This document shows positions 18,376-26,835 of a stretch of DNA of 64,000 nucleotides, in pieces. The stretch covers positions 119,480-183,479 of the forward strand of contig NZ_JBEPMA010000004.1 in NCBI RefSeq assembly GCF_040545475.1, given 5' to 3'. The stretch comes from Peptoniphilus_A olsenii. Its GTDB lineage: Bacteria; Bacillota; Clostridia; Tissierellales; Peptoniphilaceae. Under the pieces are notes generated by a model that saw only the letters and a list, made by a program, of their open reading frames with translations, had not been told where the DNA came from and searched no databases. Position 1 is the stretch's first letter. Each line of letters starts with the position of its first letter. The position numbers and the translations under genes were made by a program.

Positions 18376-18851
18376 AAGTAATTTATGCGGGCAGTTTTGA
18401 CCCTGTTACAAATGGTCATTTAGATATTATAAAAAGAGCTAGAGATATTTTTGGTGAAGTTATAGTTGCTGTATTAGACAACACTTCGAAAAAAGGACTT
18501 TTTACTGTAGATGAAAGAAAAGAACTTCTACATAAAGTTTTAGATGATTATGATAATGTCGAAGTTGACTCTTTTGATGGTCTTTTAGTAGATTATGCTA
18601 AAAAGAAAAATTGCAATGTAATAGTTAGAGGCTTAAGATCAGCATCTGATTATTTTAATGAATATACATTGGCAATGGCGAATATGCATTACAAAGATGG
18701 TGTAGAGACAGTTTTTTTATTAGCTTCTAATGAAAATTTATTTGTTAGTTCTACACTGGCAAAAGAAGTTTCCACATTTAATGGGGATACCGATTTATTT
18801 GTGCCAAAAGTTGTGGGAGAAGCCATGAAAGAAAAATTAAATAGGAGGTAA
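18372..18851 (+). CDS. coaD: Phosphopantetheine adenylyltransferase
   Basis: Fourth step of CoA synthesis, forming dephospho-CoA from 4'-phosphopantetheine and ATP. The nucleotidyltransferase motif GSFDPVTNGHLDI (T/HxGH) is at the N-terminus, followed by VRGLRSASDYFNEY and the FVSSTLAKEV motif. It has 159 residues. Together with coaBC at 140-1333 this window holds two CoA-pathway genes. Confidence 0.96.
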   Translation: MKVIYAGSFDPVTNGHLDIIKRARDIFGEVIVAVLDNTSKKGLFTVDERKELLHKVLDDYDNVEVDSFDGLLVDYAKKKNCNVIVRGLRSASDYFNEYTLAMANMHYKDGVETVFLLASNENLFVSSTLAKEVSTFNGDTDLFVPKVVGEAMKEKLNRR

Positions 18852-18854
18852 AAA

Positions 18855-19295
18855 ATGAATTTAACAGACTTAGTAGAAGATTTAGAGGATCTTGTAGAAA
18901 CTGCATCTCAAATACCACTTACAAATAAAGTTATGATTGAGAGAGAAGAAATATTAGAAATTTTAAATGAAATCAAACTTCAAATTCCGGGAGAAATTGC
19001 AGAAGCACAAAAAATATCTGCAGACAAGGAAAACATTATAAGTGGTGCACATGATGAAGCTGATAAAATTATGACTGCAGCAAGATCTCATGCTGAAAAA
19101 ATTATTGCAGAAGATGAATTAGTAAGAGAAGCTAGTGAAAGAGCTAATCAAATGCTAATTTCTGCTAAAGAAGAATCTACTCAAATAAGAGAAGGTGCAA
19201 GAGATTATGCAGATGAATTACTTGAAAATACTCAAGTTAATCTATCTGAAATAATAAAAATGTTAAATGAAAATAGACAAGAATTAAGAGGATAA
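18855..19295 (+). CDS. Coiled-coil protein of unknown function
   Basis: 146 residues, predicted soluble and almost wholly helical. From about residue 35 the sequence is a continuous charged, alanine/glutamate-rich coiled coil (for example AEAQKISADKENIISGAHDE), resembling DivIVA tails or ATPase stator subunits in composition only. Proteins of this kind follow coaD in many Clostridia. It begins 3 nt after coaD with GGAGGT, so it is probably co-transcribed. The function is not known. Confidence 0.75.
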   Translation: MNLTDLVEDLEDLVETASQIPLTNKVMIEREEILEILNEIKLQIPGEIAEAQKISADKENIISGAHDEADKIMTAARSHAEKIIAEDELVREASERANQMLISAKEESTQIREGARDYADELLENTQVNLSEIIKMLNENRQELRG

Positions 19296-19313
19296 TATAT
19301 CTTTTTATATATG

Positions 19314-19345
19314 AAAAAAGGCTCTAGCATATTGTTAGAGCCTTT
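19314..19345. terminator. Bidirectional terminator hairpin
   Basis: AAAGGCTCTA and TAGAGCCTTT form a 10-bp stem around a 9-nt loop. The rightward U-tract is short (TTT), while on the minus strand it is followed by six T, so it may be stronger for the leftward DUF4364 transcript. The 155 nt between it and DUF4364 hold no gene that I can see. Confidence 0.7.
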
Positions 19346-19500
19346 AAAATTAAAAACTTTTAAAAATGAATTTGTAATAACTCGTCTAAAATTTTGAAAT
19401 ATTAATACATTGTGAGAAGAGATACATGTTAAAATTTATATTTTATAAATTATTTTTTAGATAAGTTTTGTATAAATATAATTTAAAAATTTAATCGCTA

Positions 19501-20025
19501 TTAATTACTATCTTTGGATATTAAAATCCTTAAAATATCTTGATAAAATTTCTGAGGCTGTTTTTTAAAATTATAGGATATTTGTTGCCCCATTTTCTCA
19601 TCTGAAACTTCAATTTTGAGGTCTAAAACATCAACATCACCATCTTTAATATTTAAATAAACATAATAAATGTTATTTTCTAATTGAATTTTCGTTTTAA
19701 CTGAATTTTTTAGTATTAATTCGTGTCTATATTCTTCTATTTTAGGTATTAAAAAATCTAAATTTTCTTTTGGGATATTTTCATAAAAAAGATTTAGTGT
19801 TTGTTTGCCATCTGAAGACAAGTAATAATTTTTGTCATCGTCAAATAAAATCAATCCAGTAGATTCCATTTCAGATACATATTGTTTAAAATAAAAATAA
19901 TTGAATAATTCGTTATTTAAAATAAAGTAGCTCAAATCATTTTCTTTTAATTTGTGATTAAAATTATCGATTATATACAGTATTAGAAGTTTATTAAGTG
20001 CTAGTTCAAAAGAGTTGTTTTTCAT
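19501..20025 (-). CDS. DUF4364 family winged-helix protein
   Basis: 174-residue protein matching the DUF4364 pattern: helical N-terminus (ELALNKLLILYIIDNFNHKL), a winged-helix core with NELFNYFYFKQYVSEMESTG, then YYLSSDGKQTLNLF. Its exact function is unknown; the fold suggests DNA binding and gene regulation. It is divergent from hpt, and the intervening region has a palindrome over both -35 elements. The ribosome-binding site is TTGGTGAT. Confidence 0.75.
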   Translation of the reverse strand: MKNNSFELALNKLLILYIIDNFNHKLKENDLSYFILNNELFNYFYFKQYVSEMESTGLILFDDDKNYYLSSDGKQTLNLFYENIPKENLDFLIPKIEEYRHELILKNSVKTKIQLENNIYYVYLNIKDGDVDVLDLKIEVSDEKMGQQISYNFKKQPQKFYQDILRILISKDSN

Positions 20026-20040
20026 ATAATCACCAAGATA

Positions 20041-20103
20041 ATTATATCTAAAAAAAGGTAGAATATCAATAATTGATGAATTTTATTAGTTTTTTGATAT
20101 AAT
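20041..20103. promoter_or_regulatory. Back-to-back promoters of DUF4364 and hpt with shared palindrome
   Basis: Leftward: TTGATA (20069-20064), 17 nt, TATAAT (20046-20041). Rightward: extended -10 TGATATAAT (TATAAT at 20098-20103) with TTGATG at 20073-20078 as a weak, 19-nt spaced -35. A perfect inverted repeat ATCAAT-A-ATTGAT occupies 20065-20077 and covers both -35 elements, as expected for a shared operator. Confidence 0.6.
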
Positions 20104-20130
20104 ATTAATACAAGTTTATGGAGGAATCGA

Positions 20131-20646
20131 ATGAGAGAAGAAATTTTATTTTCAGAAGAAAAAATTGCACAAAGAGTAAAGGAATTAGGTAAAGAGATAG
20201 AAAATGATTTTGAGGATGGTTTTGTCATAATTTCTTTGTTGCGTGGTTCATTTATATTTGCGGCAGACTTAGTGAGAAATATTAATAAAAAAGTTGAGAT
20301 AGATTTTCTAACAACTTCAAGTTATGAAAATGAAGAATGTTCAAGTGGTGATGTTAAATTTTTGAGTAACTTGAGAACTGATATAAGGGGTCGAGATGTA
20401 CTTATTGTTGATGATATCTTAGATACTGGGAATACTCTTAAATGCGTAAAGGATAAACTTATTAGCATGAACCCAAAAAGTATTAAAAGTGTAGTTATGT
20501 TAAACAAACCATCTAGAAGACAAGTTGATATTGATGCTGATTATGTCGGTTTTACTATCGATGATTTGTTCATTGTAGGTTATGGTTTAAACTACGGCGA
20601 TTTTTATAGGAATATTCCATATATTTATTCTTATATAGAGGATTAA
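20131..20646 (+). CDS. hpt: Hypoxanthine phosphoribosyltransferase
   Basis: Purine salvage enzyme converting hypoxanthine or guanine plus PRPP to IMP or GMP. The PRPP loop VLIVDDILDTGNTL is clear (about residues 91-104), as is the flexible-loop LTTSSYENE region and the C-terminal DYVGFTIDDLFIVGYGLNY. It has 171 residues. The ribosome-binding site is TGGAGGAATCG. It is followed 1 nt later by the CPBP protease gene. Confidence 0.95.
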   Translation: MREEILFSEEKIAQRVKELGKEIENDFEDGFVIISLLRGSFIFAADLVRNINKKVEIDFLTTSSYENEECSSGDVKFLSNLRTDIRGRDVLIVDDILDTGNTLKCVKDKLISMNPKSIKSVVMLNKPSRRQVDIDADYVGFTIDDLFIVGYGLNYGDFYRNIPYIYSYIED

Positions 20647-20647
20647 T

Positions 20648-21562
20648 ATGAAAAAATATAGGAAAAAGAATTTAAATGTCATGAGTGTCAATACATTGAC
20701 ACTTATACTTGCAATAATTTTCCTTACAATTGGCTTTAATATTCAAGAAAGATACAGTTTTGTTGGGACTTTTATTACTGAGATATTCATCGTTTTATTA
20801 CCAGCATTATTAATAGCTAAAACTGGAAATTTCAAAGCAGTATTAAAACTAAAGAAAACCTCTCTTAGAAATATTTTATTTTCAATGATAGTAGTATTAC
20901 TTGCTTATCCAATTATTTTATTATTGAATGGAATATTCTTAAGTTTAATTTCAAATTTTGTTGAGTATAAGAATTTTCCCATGGAGATTATGCTTCAAAA
21001 TGTACCGATTTTTAATTATTTAGTTTTCATCTGCATAGTTCCTGCAATATGTGAAGAAATATTTTTTAGAGGTACGCTAACCAATGCATATAATGTATAT
21101 GGTAGTAAATTTTCCATCGCTATGTCTGCAATAGTTTTTGCATTATTTCATTTTGATATTCAAAATTTTGTGGCACCTCTATTATTAGGTTTATTGTTTT
21201 CGACTTTAATTGAGTTGACGGATTCTATATATCCGGCAATAATTGCACATTTCATAAACAATGTCATTGCCGTATTTACTGCAAGGTATGTAAATGATAG
21301 TTTGTTTAAATTTTTATCTAACACGAAATTATCTAGAGAAATTGGTTCATTGCAATTATTTATTATTATTTTATTAATTGTTATATCAATTTTTTCAGTT
21401 ATATTGATTAGAATTATTTTTAAAAAGATGAAAAAAGATATTATACAAAAAGGAGAAGTGAGAATTAGATATAGAGATGTAGAGGCAATTGATTTATTCA
21501 ATTTTGTGCCTATTATTGCACTAGTTATTTTGTACTTTATTTATCACTATATAGTTTTTTAA
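20648..21562 (+). CDS. CPBP family intramembrane metalloprotease
   Basis: Membrane protein of 304 residues with about eight hydrophobic segments. The family motif EEIFFRGTL (Glu-Glu-xxx-Arg) is at about residues 137-145, followed by ALFHFD and a later HFINN histidine, together forming the metal site of the CAAX/ABI (Rce1-like) family. Substrates are unknown. It sits between hpt and the sirtuin gene with only 1-11 nt gaps, so it is likely co-transcribed. Confidence 0.88.
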   Translation: MKKYRKKNLNVMSVNTLTLILAIIFLTIGFNIQERYSFVGTFITEIFIVLLPALLIAKTGNFKAVLKLKKTSLRNILFSMIVVLLAYPIILLLNGIFLSLISNFVEYKNFPMEIMLQNVPIFNYLVFICIVPAICEEIFFRGTLTNAYNVYGSKFSIAMSAIVFALFHFDIQNFVAPLLLGLLFSTLIELTDSIYPAIIAHFINNVIAVFTARYVNDSLFKFLSNTKLSREIGSLQLFIIILLIVISIFSVILIRIIFKKMKKDIIQKGEVRIRYRDVEAIDLFNFVPIIALVILYFIYHYIVF

Positions 21563-21573
21563 GGAGGATTTTA

Positions 21574-22311
21574 GTGGATAATATTAAGAAAGCAGCAGAT
21601 ATAATTTTAGGTTCAAAGAAAGTTTTTGCACTTACCGGAGCAGGAATTTCTACAGATTCAGGTATTCCTGATTTTAGAAGTGGTGATGGTTATTACACAA
21701 AAATGGATCCTACACTTGCTTTATCAAAAGATCGTCTGTTAAATCAACCAGAACTGTTTTATAAAGAAGGTTACATGATTTTATTAGATTTAAATAATCA
21801 AGAACCAAATGGAGGTCATATAGCCCTTGCTCAATTGGAGAAAATGGGTCACTTAGACGGTATTATTACACAAAACATAGATAATCTTCATGCAAAAGCA
21901 GGTAGCAAAAATATATATGAAGTACATGGAGAAACTCGCGGTATTCATTGTATGAGTTGTGGAAGTGAGTATGATTTTCCAGTAATGAAAGAAAAAGTTG
22001 ATAAAGGTGAGATACCTCCTCTTTGTGATAAATGTGGTGGCGTGTTACGTCCTAATGTTGTGATGTTTGGAGATATGATGCCAGATGATTTTTCAAGAGG
22101 AGCGGCTGAACTTGAAAATACAGATACACTAATTGTAGTAGGTTCTTCTTTAACAGTATCACCTGTCAATTTTTTACCTAATTATGTTGACCATTTAATT
22201 ATAATTAATAACGACAGAACTCCAGCCGATAATAGAGCAGATGTGGTTATTAATGATAATTCTACTAAGGTGTTAAGTGCAATAGTTAAAGAGATAGAGG
22301 CAAGAAAATGA
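21574..22311 (+). CDS. cobB: NAD-dependent protein deacylase (sirtuin)
   Basis: Removes acyl groups from lysine using NAD. Sir2 motifs are complete: TGAGISTDSGIPDFRS, TQNIDNLH, the catalytic His in YEVHGE, a four-Cys zinc site (CMSC and CDKC) and VGSSLTVSP. There are 245 residues. The start is a GTG preceded by AAGGAGGATTT. It overlaps the methyltransferase gene by 4 nt. Confidence 0.93.
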   Translation: MDNIKKAADIILGSKKVFALTGAGISTDSGIPDFRSGDGYYTKMDPTLALSKDRLLNQPELFYKEGYMILLDLNNQEPNGGHIALAQLEKMGHLDGIITQNIDNLHAKAGSKNIYEVHGETRGIHCMSCGSEYDFPVMKEKVDKGEIPPLCDKCGGVLRPNVVMFGDMMPDDFSRGAAELENTDTLIVVGSSLTVSPVNFLPNYVDHLIIINNDRTPADNRADVVINDNSTKVLSAIVKEIEARK

Positions 22312-23033
22312 TTTATGGGGATTTTGCATACATCTATGATAAATTAATGTATGATTTAGATTATAAAAAAATGTATAAATTTATTTTGAAGGTTCTAGAT
22401 TCTAAGGGTCTAGAACCTAAAAATATTCTTGAAATGGCAGTGGGAACTGGAAATCTGACAGAAAAATTAGTCAAGAACTTTAAAGTTGATGGGTTTGATT
22501 TATCAAGTGAAATGCTTTCTGTTTGTCAAAATAAAATCAATAGCAGAAACCTTAGATTATTTAGACAAAATATGGTTGATTTTAAAGCACCTGATACTTA
22601 CGATGCCATACTTTGTGTGGGAGATTCTTTAAATTATTTGTTGGATAAAGAAGAAGTGTTTAAATCTTTAAATTCTGCCTATAAATATTTAAGAGAGGAT
22701 GGAATTTTTATTTGTGATTTCAATACTTTTTATAAATTTAAATCTATTCCTCCAATAACTGTTGATGAAGTGGATGAAATATTTTATGTATGGGAAAATA
22801 TTTTTGATGAAAAAAGTGAAATAAATACCTATGGAGTCAACTTTTTTGTCGAATTTGAAGACAATAAATATGAAAGATTTTATGAGGAACACAAGGAAAA
22901 AGCATATGATTATCATGAGATTTATGAAATGTTTCAAAAAATAGGTTTTAAAAATATTGAATTTTATGATGATTACGATGATATAGAAATTAATAGTTCT
23001 ACATCACGATATACTATAATAGCAAGGAGATAA
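22308..23033 (+). CDS. Class I SAM-dependent methyltransferase
   Basis: 241-residue Rossmann methyltransferase. The SAM-binding loop is ILEMAVGTGNLTEKL (about residues 39-53), with GFDLSSEML and the CVGDSLNYL segment. The N-terminus (MIYGDFAYIYDKLMYD) is typical of YqeM-like proteins found beside housekeeping genes. The substrate is unknown. It overlaps the sirtuin gene by 4 nt and precedes hslO by 1 nt. Confidence 0.88.
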   Translation: MIYGDFAYIYDKLMYDLDYKKMYKFILKVLDSKGLEPKNILEMAVGTGNLTEKLVKNFKVDGFDLSSEMLSVCQNKINSRNLRLFRQNMVDFKAPDTYDAILCVGDSLNYLLDKEEVFKSLNSAYKYLREDGIFICDFNTFYKFKSIPPITVDEVDEIFYVWENIFDEKSEINTYGVNFFVEFEDNKYERFYEEHKEKAYDYHEIYEMFQKIGFKNIEFYDDYDDIEINSSTSRYTIIARR

Positions 23034-23034
23034 A

Positions 23035-23931
23035 ATGGGATATATAATAAGGGCAATAGATAAAGATGAAACAATAAAAATATCGGTTGCTATAACAACT
23101 GATGTTGTAGAAGAAGCTGCACAAATTCATCACACTTCAAAGACTGCATCAGCAGCACTTGGCAGAGTATTAACTGCGGCATCAATAATAGGTTCGTGGC
23201 AAAAAAATGAAAAAGATGCTCTAACTTTAAGTATAAATGGAAATGGACCAGCGGGAAAAATTATGGCGACTTGTAAAAATGATGGTTATGTCAAAGGATT
23301 TATCACAAATCCTTCAGCTGATTTACCTGTAAGAGAAAGTGACGGTAAACTTGATGTGGCTGGGATTGTCGGTCAAGGAGATATGACCATCGTCATGGAT
23401 ATTGGTCTAAAAAAACCATACACTGGAACAGTTAATCTTGTTAGTGGCGAGATTGCTGAAGATTTAGCAACTTATTTTTTACAATCTGATCAAGTTCCAT
23501 CAGCTGTAGGGCTTGGAGTTTTGGTTGATACAGATTATTCTATAAAATCAGCAGGCGGTTTTATAATACAGCTTATGCCAGGAGCAGATGAGAGTTCAAT
23601 TTCAAAAATCGAAGAAAATCTTTCAAAATTAGAAGGAATAACAAATTTAATTGAAGGGTATCATGATGCAGAAAAAATACTCGAAGTTTTAATGGAAGGC
23701 TTTGAGGTTAAAATCTTAGAAAAACGAGATATTTTTTATAAATGTGATTGTTCACGCGATAAAGTTAAGGATGCAATACTATCAATAGGACCAAATGAAA
23801 TAAGTAAAATCTTACTAGAAGATAAAAAAGCAGATGTAAGTTGTCATTTCTGCAATTCGCATTATCATTTCGATGAAGAAGATTTGCGTGAGATGCTTGA
23901 AGAAGCAAAAAAATTAAATGAAAATAAATGA
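23035..23931 (+). CDS. hslO: Redox-regulated chaperone Hsp33
   Basis: Holdase chaperone switched on by oxidative unfolding. The C-terminal zinc redox switch is present as CDC (residues about 238-240) and CHFC, the CxC...CxxC pattern. The N-terminal domain contains SAALGRVLTAA and GNGPAGKI. It has 298 residues. It ends the hpt-CPBP-sirtuin-methyltransferase-hslO run before a terminator. Confidence 0.95.
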   Translation: MGYIIRAIDKDETIKISVAITTDVVEEAAQIHHTSKTASAALGRVLTAASIIGSWQKNEKDALTLSINGNGPAGKIMATCKNDGYVKGFITNPSADLPVRESDGKLDVAGIVGQGDMTIVMDIGLKKPYTGTVNLVSGEIAEDLATYFLQSDQVPSAVGLGVLVDTDYSIKSAGGFIIQLMPGADESSISKIEENLSKLEGITNLIEGYHDAEKILEVLMEGFEVKILEKRDIFYKCDCSRDKVKDAILSIGPNEISKILLEDKKADVSCHFCNSHYHFDEEDLREMLEEAKKLNENK

Positions 23932-23955
23932 ATTTGAACAAAAATTTATTGCTTG

Positions 23956-24002
23956 AAAAAACCTCCTGATTAGTGTAATTTTAAATTAAACAGGAGGTTT
24001 TA
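23956..24002 (+). terminator. Intrinsic terminator after hslO
   Basis: AAAACCTCCTG and CAGGAGGTTTT form an 11-bp stem separated by a 22-nt AT-rich loop, starting about 25 nt past the hslO stop. It also lies just past the stop of the leftward 56-aa gene and could serve both strands. Confidence 0.75.
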
Positions 24003-24014
24003 TACACAAAAATT

Positions 24015-24185
24015 TTATAGGCTAGCTTCAAGATATATTCTTTTGTTTTTTAAAATCACGGTCGCTAAAATTATCATTAGTATTATTAATTCATATCCCT
24101 CAATAAAAAATTGTGCTAAATAACATACTACAATCATAATAACTACAGAAATAATTTTACCAGTTATATCAGTTTTATTTTCCAT
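24015..24185 (-). CDS. Small membrane protein, 56 residues, unknown function
   Basis: Translated on the minus strand from an ATG with AGAGGGGGTATTA upstream. It starts MENKTDITGKIISVVIMIVV, has two hydrophobic segments (about residues 11-28 and 32-45) with a short GYE turn, and a basic end (KNKRIYLEASL). Two-helix hairpin topology is likely. I do not recognise the family. A perfect 15-nt palindrome lies 15 nt upstream of the start, so expression is probably regulated. The strong ribosome-binding site and clean stop support it as a real gene. Confidence 0.6.
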   Translation of the reverse strand: MENKTDITGKIISVVIMIVVCYLAQFFIEGYELIILMIILATVILKNKRIYLEASL

Positions 24186-24199
24186 TAATACCCCCTCTT

Positions 24200-24214
24200 T
24201 AGTGTATTACACTA
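24200..24214. promoter_or_regulatory. Palindromic operator before the 56-aa membrane protein
   Basis: TAGTGTA-T-TACACTA is a perfect 7-bp inverted repeat around one base, located between the ribosome-binding site and a TATAGT-like -10 on the minus strand. The form resembles operators of GntR/YtrA-type repressors, but no such regulator is in the window. The following 80 nt up to the prfB promoter hold nothing else that I can identify. Confidence 0.55.
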
Positions 24215-24297
24215 TACAAACAATAAGTTTATTGATTTTTAATAATAGATTTAATACATAGTCTTATAAATTAATATTAGTGCATGTCAAAAACATA

Positions 24298-24306
24298 TGA
24301 TATACT
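24298..24306 (+). promoter_or_regulatory. Extended -10 promoter of prfB
   Basis: TGA-TATACT lies 27 nt before the ATG at 24334. The predicted transcript start falls near 24312, which would exclude the upstream in-frame ATG at 24310 as a start. Confidence 0.5.
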
Positions 24307-24333
24307 TGTATGAGAAAAAAGAAGGGGGATTAT

Positions 24334-25443
24334 ATGGAGCAAAATGTCTATTTAGATAAAGAGCGACTTGACAATTCCAAAGCGATAACGGAAAGTTTGG
24401 GAGAGTCTCTCCAAGTTGAACAGTTAAAAGAAAAAGTAAAAGAACTGAATAAAAAGCAAATGGAACCTGATTTTTGGAATGACAATGAGTCAGCACAAAA
24501 AGTTATTAACGAAACTAATTCATATCAAAAAGTAATAGACCAATATGATGAATTAAGAGAAATGATAATAGATGCAGAAGATTTAATTGATTTAATGGAA
24601 ATGGAAGAGGATTATTCTTCTTACGACGAGTTTAAAAATACAGTTGATAGAATAGAAAAAAAAGCTGATGAATTCAAATTAAATACATTATTAAATGGCG
24701 AATACGATTCACACAATGCGATTTTATCAATACATGCAGGTGCTGGGGGAACTGAAGCACAGGATTGGGCAAGTATGCTACTTAGAATGTATACTCGTTA
24801 TGCCGAAAACAAAGGTTTCAAAATCGAAACTTTGGATATTTTAAAAGAAGATGAAGCGGGGATAAAATCTGCAACTCTTAGAATATCTGGAGATAAGGCA
24901 TATGGATATTTAAAAGGAGAAAAGGGGGTTCATCGTCTTGTTAGAATTTCACCCTTTGACTCAAATAAAAGACGTCACACTTCATTTTCTTCTGTTGACG
25001 TGTTTCCAGAGCTTGATGATGAAACTGATATTGAAATAAAAGATGATGAGATAAAAGTTGATACTTACAGATCTTCTGGAGCAGGTGGACAACATGTTAA
25101 CACTACTGACTCTGCCGTAAGAATTACGCATATACCTACAGGTGTAGTAGTACAATGTCAAAACGAGCGTAGCCAAATTCAAAATAGGGAAAAAGCTATG
25201 AATATGCTTAAAGCGAAACTTATAGCTCTAGCCGAAGAAGAAAAAAAAGAAAAAATTGAAGACCTTCAAGGAAACTATTCACAAATAGCTTGGGGTTCTC
25301 AAATAAGATCTTATGTATTTCAACCATACACTATGGTTAAAGATCATAGAACAAATGTAGAAATTGGAGATGTAGAAAGAGTAATAGATGGCGATTTGGA
25401 TGAATTTATTTATGCTTATCTACAAAATAAAAGAACTGAATAA
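24334..25443 (+). CDS. prfB: Peptide chain release factor 2
   Basis: Terminates translation at UGA and UAA. It has 369 residues, with the peptidyl-hydrolysis motif SGAGGQHVNTTDSAVRI and the conserved MEPDFWND segment near residue 50. AAGGGGGAT precedes the ATG at 24334 by 3 nt; the in-frame ATG at 24310 lacks a site. The whole protein is read in one frame: where most prfB genes carry CUUUGA for autoregulatory +1 frameshifting, this one has CTC CAA GTT, so the control device is absent. pyrF follows 9 nt downstream. Confidence 0.96.
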   Translation: MEQNVYLDKERLDNSKAITESLGESLQVEQLKEKVKELNKKQMEPDFWNDNESAQKVINETNSYQKVIDQYDELREMIIDAEDLIDLMEMEEDYSSYDEFKNTVDRIEKKADEFKLNTLLNGEYDSHNAILSIHAGAGGTEAQDWASMLLRMYTRYAENKGFKIETLDILKEDEAGIKSATLRISGDKAYGYLKGEKGVHRLVRISPFDSNKRRHTSFSSVDVFPELDDETDIEIKDDEIKVDTYRSSGAGGQHVNTTDSAVRITHIPTGVVVQCQNERSQIQNREKAMNMLKAKLIALAEEEKKEKIEDLQGNYSQIAWGSQIRSYVFQPYTMVKDHRTNVEIGDVERVIDGDLDEFIYAYLQNKRTE

Positions 25444-25452
25444 GGAGTAATT

Positions 25453-26157
25453 ATGGCAAAAGATGTAATAATAGCTTTAGATTTTCCAAATAAAGAAAAA
25501 GCACTAGATTTTCTAGATAATTTTAAAGGCGAAAGTGCTTTTGTAAAAATTGGAATGGAACTTTATTATAAAGAAGGACCTGAAATTATAAAGGAAATAA
25601 AAAGACGTGGACATAAAATTTTTTTGGATTTAAAAATACATGATATACCTAATACTTGTGTTGGCGCTACAAAATCTCTTTTGGATTTAGATGTAGATAT
25701 GTTTAATTATCATGCTGCAGGCGGAGCAAAAATGCTATCAGAAGCCAGCGATGTAATTTCTAATTCTAACAAAGAAGTTATTAGTCTAGCTGTAACTATG
25801 CTGACATCAACTGATGAGGAAGCTATGCACCAAAACTTAAAAATTGACAAAGACTTAAGCCTAGATGAAGTAGTGCTTAGTTATGCAGCACTAACTAAAG
25901 AATGTGGACTTTCTGGAGTTGTATGTTCTGCTTTAGAAGTACCTAATATTAAAGAAAAATTAGGAAAGGATTTTGTCACTGTGACTCCAGGTATTAGAAA
26001 AACTAAAAATAATTCTGATGATCAAAAAAGAGTTGTGACACCAAAAGAGGCAAGAGAACTTGGTTCTGATTATATTGTTGTAGGTAGACCTATTACTAAA
26101 GCTGAGAATCCTTTAAAAGAATATAAAGAAATTAAAAGGGATTTTTTGGGGGAATAA
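25453..26157 (+). CDS. pyrF: Orotidine 5'-phosphate decarboxylase
   Basis: Last step of UMP synthesis. The catalytic DxKxxDI motif is present as FLDLKIHDIPNT (about residues 57-68), with ALDFPNKEKAL at the N-terminus and VTPGIRKT and YIVVGRPITKA near the phosphate site. It has 234 residues. It lies 1 nt before pyrE; both are probably expressed together after prfB. Confidence 0.95.
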   Translation: MAKDVIIALDFPNKEKALDFLDNFKGESAFVKIGMELYYKEGPEIIKEIKRRGHKIFLDLKIHDIPNTCVGATKSLLDLDVDMFNYHAAGGAKMLSEASDVISNSNKEVISLAVTMLTSTDEEAMHQNLKIDKDLSLDEVVLSYAALTKECGLSGVVCSALEVPNIKEKLGKDFVTVTPGIRKTKNNSDDQKRVVTPKEARELGSDYIVVGRPITKAENPLKEYKEIKRDFLGE

Positions 26158-26158
26158 T

Positions 26159-26785
26159 ATGAAAAATATTGCAAAGATACTTTTAGACATTAAAGCCGTT
26201 ACACTTTCACCAGATGAGCCTTATACTTGGGCATCGGGAATTAAATCTCCAATATATTGTGACAATAGACTTATTCTTTCTTATCCAGAAGAAAGAAAAG
26301 AAGTTGAATCTTCTCTTGCAGAGATTGTCAAAAATAAATTTCCGCAGGCACAATATATAATGGGGACAGCTACCGCAGGAATTCCTCATGCGGCTCTAAT
26401 TGCTGAAAAGCTAAATTTACCAATGGGGTATGTGAGAAGCTCTAATAAAGGACACGGAAAACAGAATAAAATTGAAGGTAGAAAAATAGAAAATGCAAAA
26501 GTTGTAGTCATTGAAGATTTGTTTTCAACAGCAGGTTCTTCAATAGATGCAGCCAAAGCTTTGGAAGAAGAAGGATATGAAATTTTGGGAATTATAAGTG
26601 TATTTACTTATAATTTAGATTCAGCTAAAAAGAATTTTGAAAAAGAAAATTATCAACATGATTCACTTACTAATCTAGATGAATTAGTTGAATTAGCGGT
26701 AGAAACTGGTTATATTAATGAAAAACAAGCTGAAAAATTAAAAAAATTTCAGAATAATCCAAATGACAGTTCTTGGATGGAATAA
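26159..26785 (+). CDS. pyrE: Orotate phosphoribosyltransferase
   Basis: Joins orotate and PRPP to give OMP, the substrate of neighbouring PyrF. The PRPP-binding loop is VVVIEDLFSTAGSSIDA, where many relatives read (I/V)STGGSS, a mild deviation. TWASGIKSPIYCDNR and the catalytic-loop KGHGKQNKIEG are also present. There are 208 residues. The start is ATG after GGGGGAATAAT. Confidence 0.94.
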   Translation: MKNIAKILLDIKAVTLSPDEPYTWASGIKSPIYCDNRLILSYPEERKEVESSLAEIVKNKFPQAQYIMGTATAGIPHAALIAEKLNLPMGYVRSSNKGHGKQNKIEGRKIENAKVVVIEDLFSTAGSSIDAAKALEEEGYEILGIISVFTYNLDSAKKNFEKENYQHDSLTNLDELVELAVETGYINEKQAEKLKKFQNNPNDSSWME

Positions 26786-26835
26786 TAGTTTTACTGAGAA
26801 ATATTTTGGGTAAAATATCCTCGCTTGGAGGAAAT

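Noticed and set aside
24310..24336. Earlier in-frame ATG for prfB
   Set aside because: It lies at or before the predicted transcript start and lacks a ribosome-binding site; AAGGGGGAT serves the ATG at 24334.
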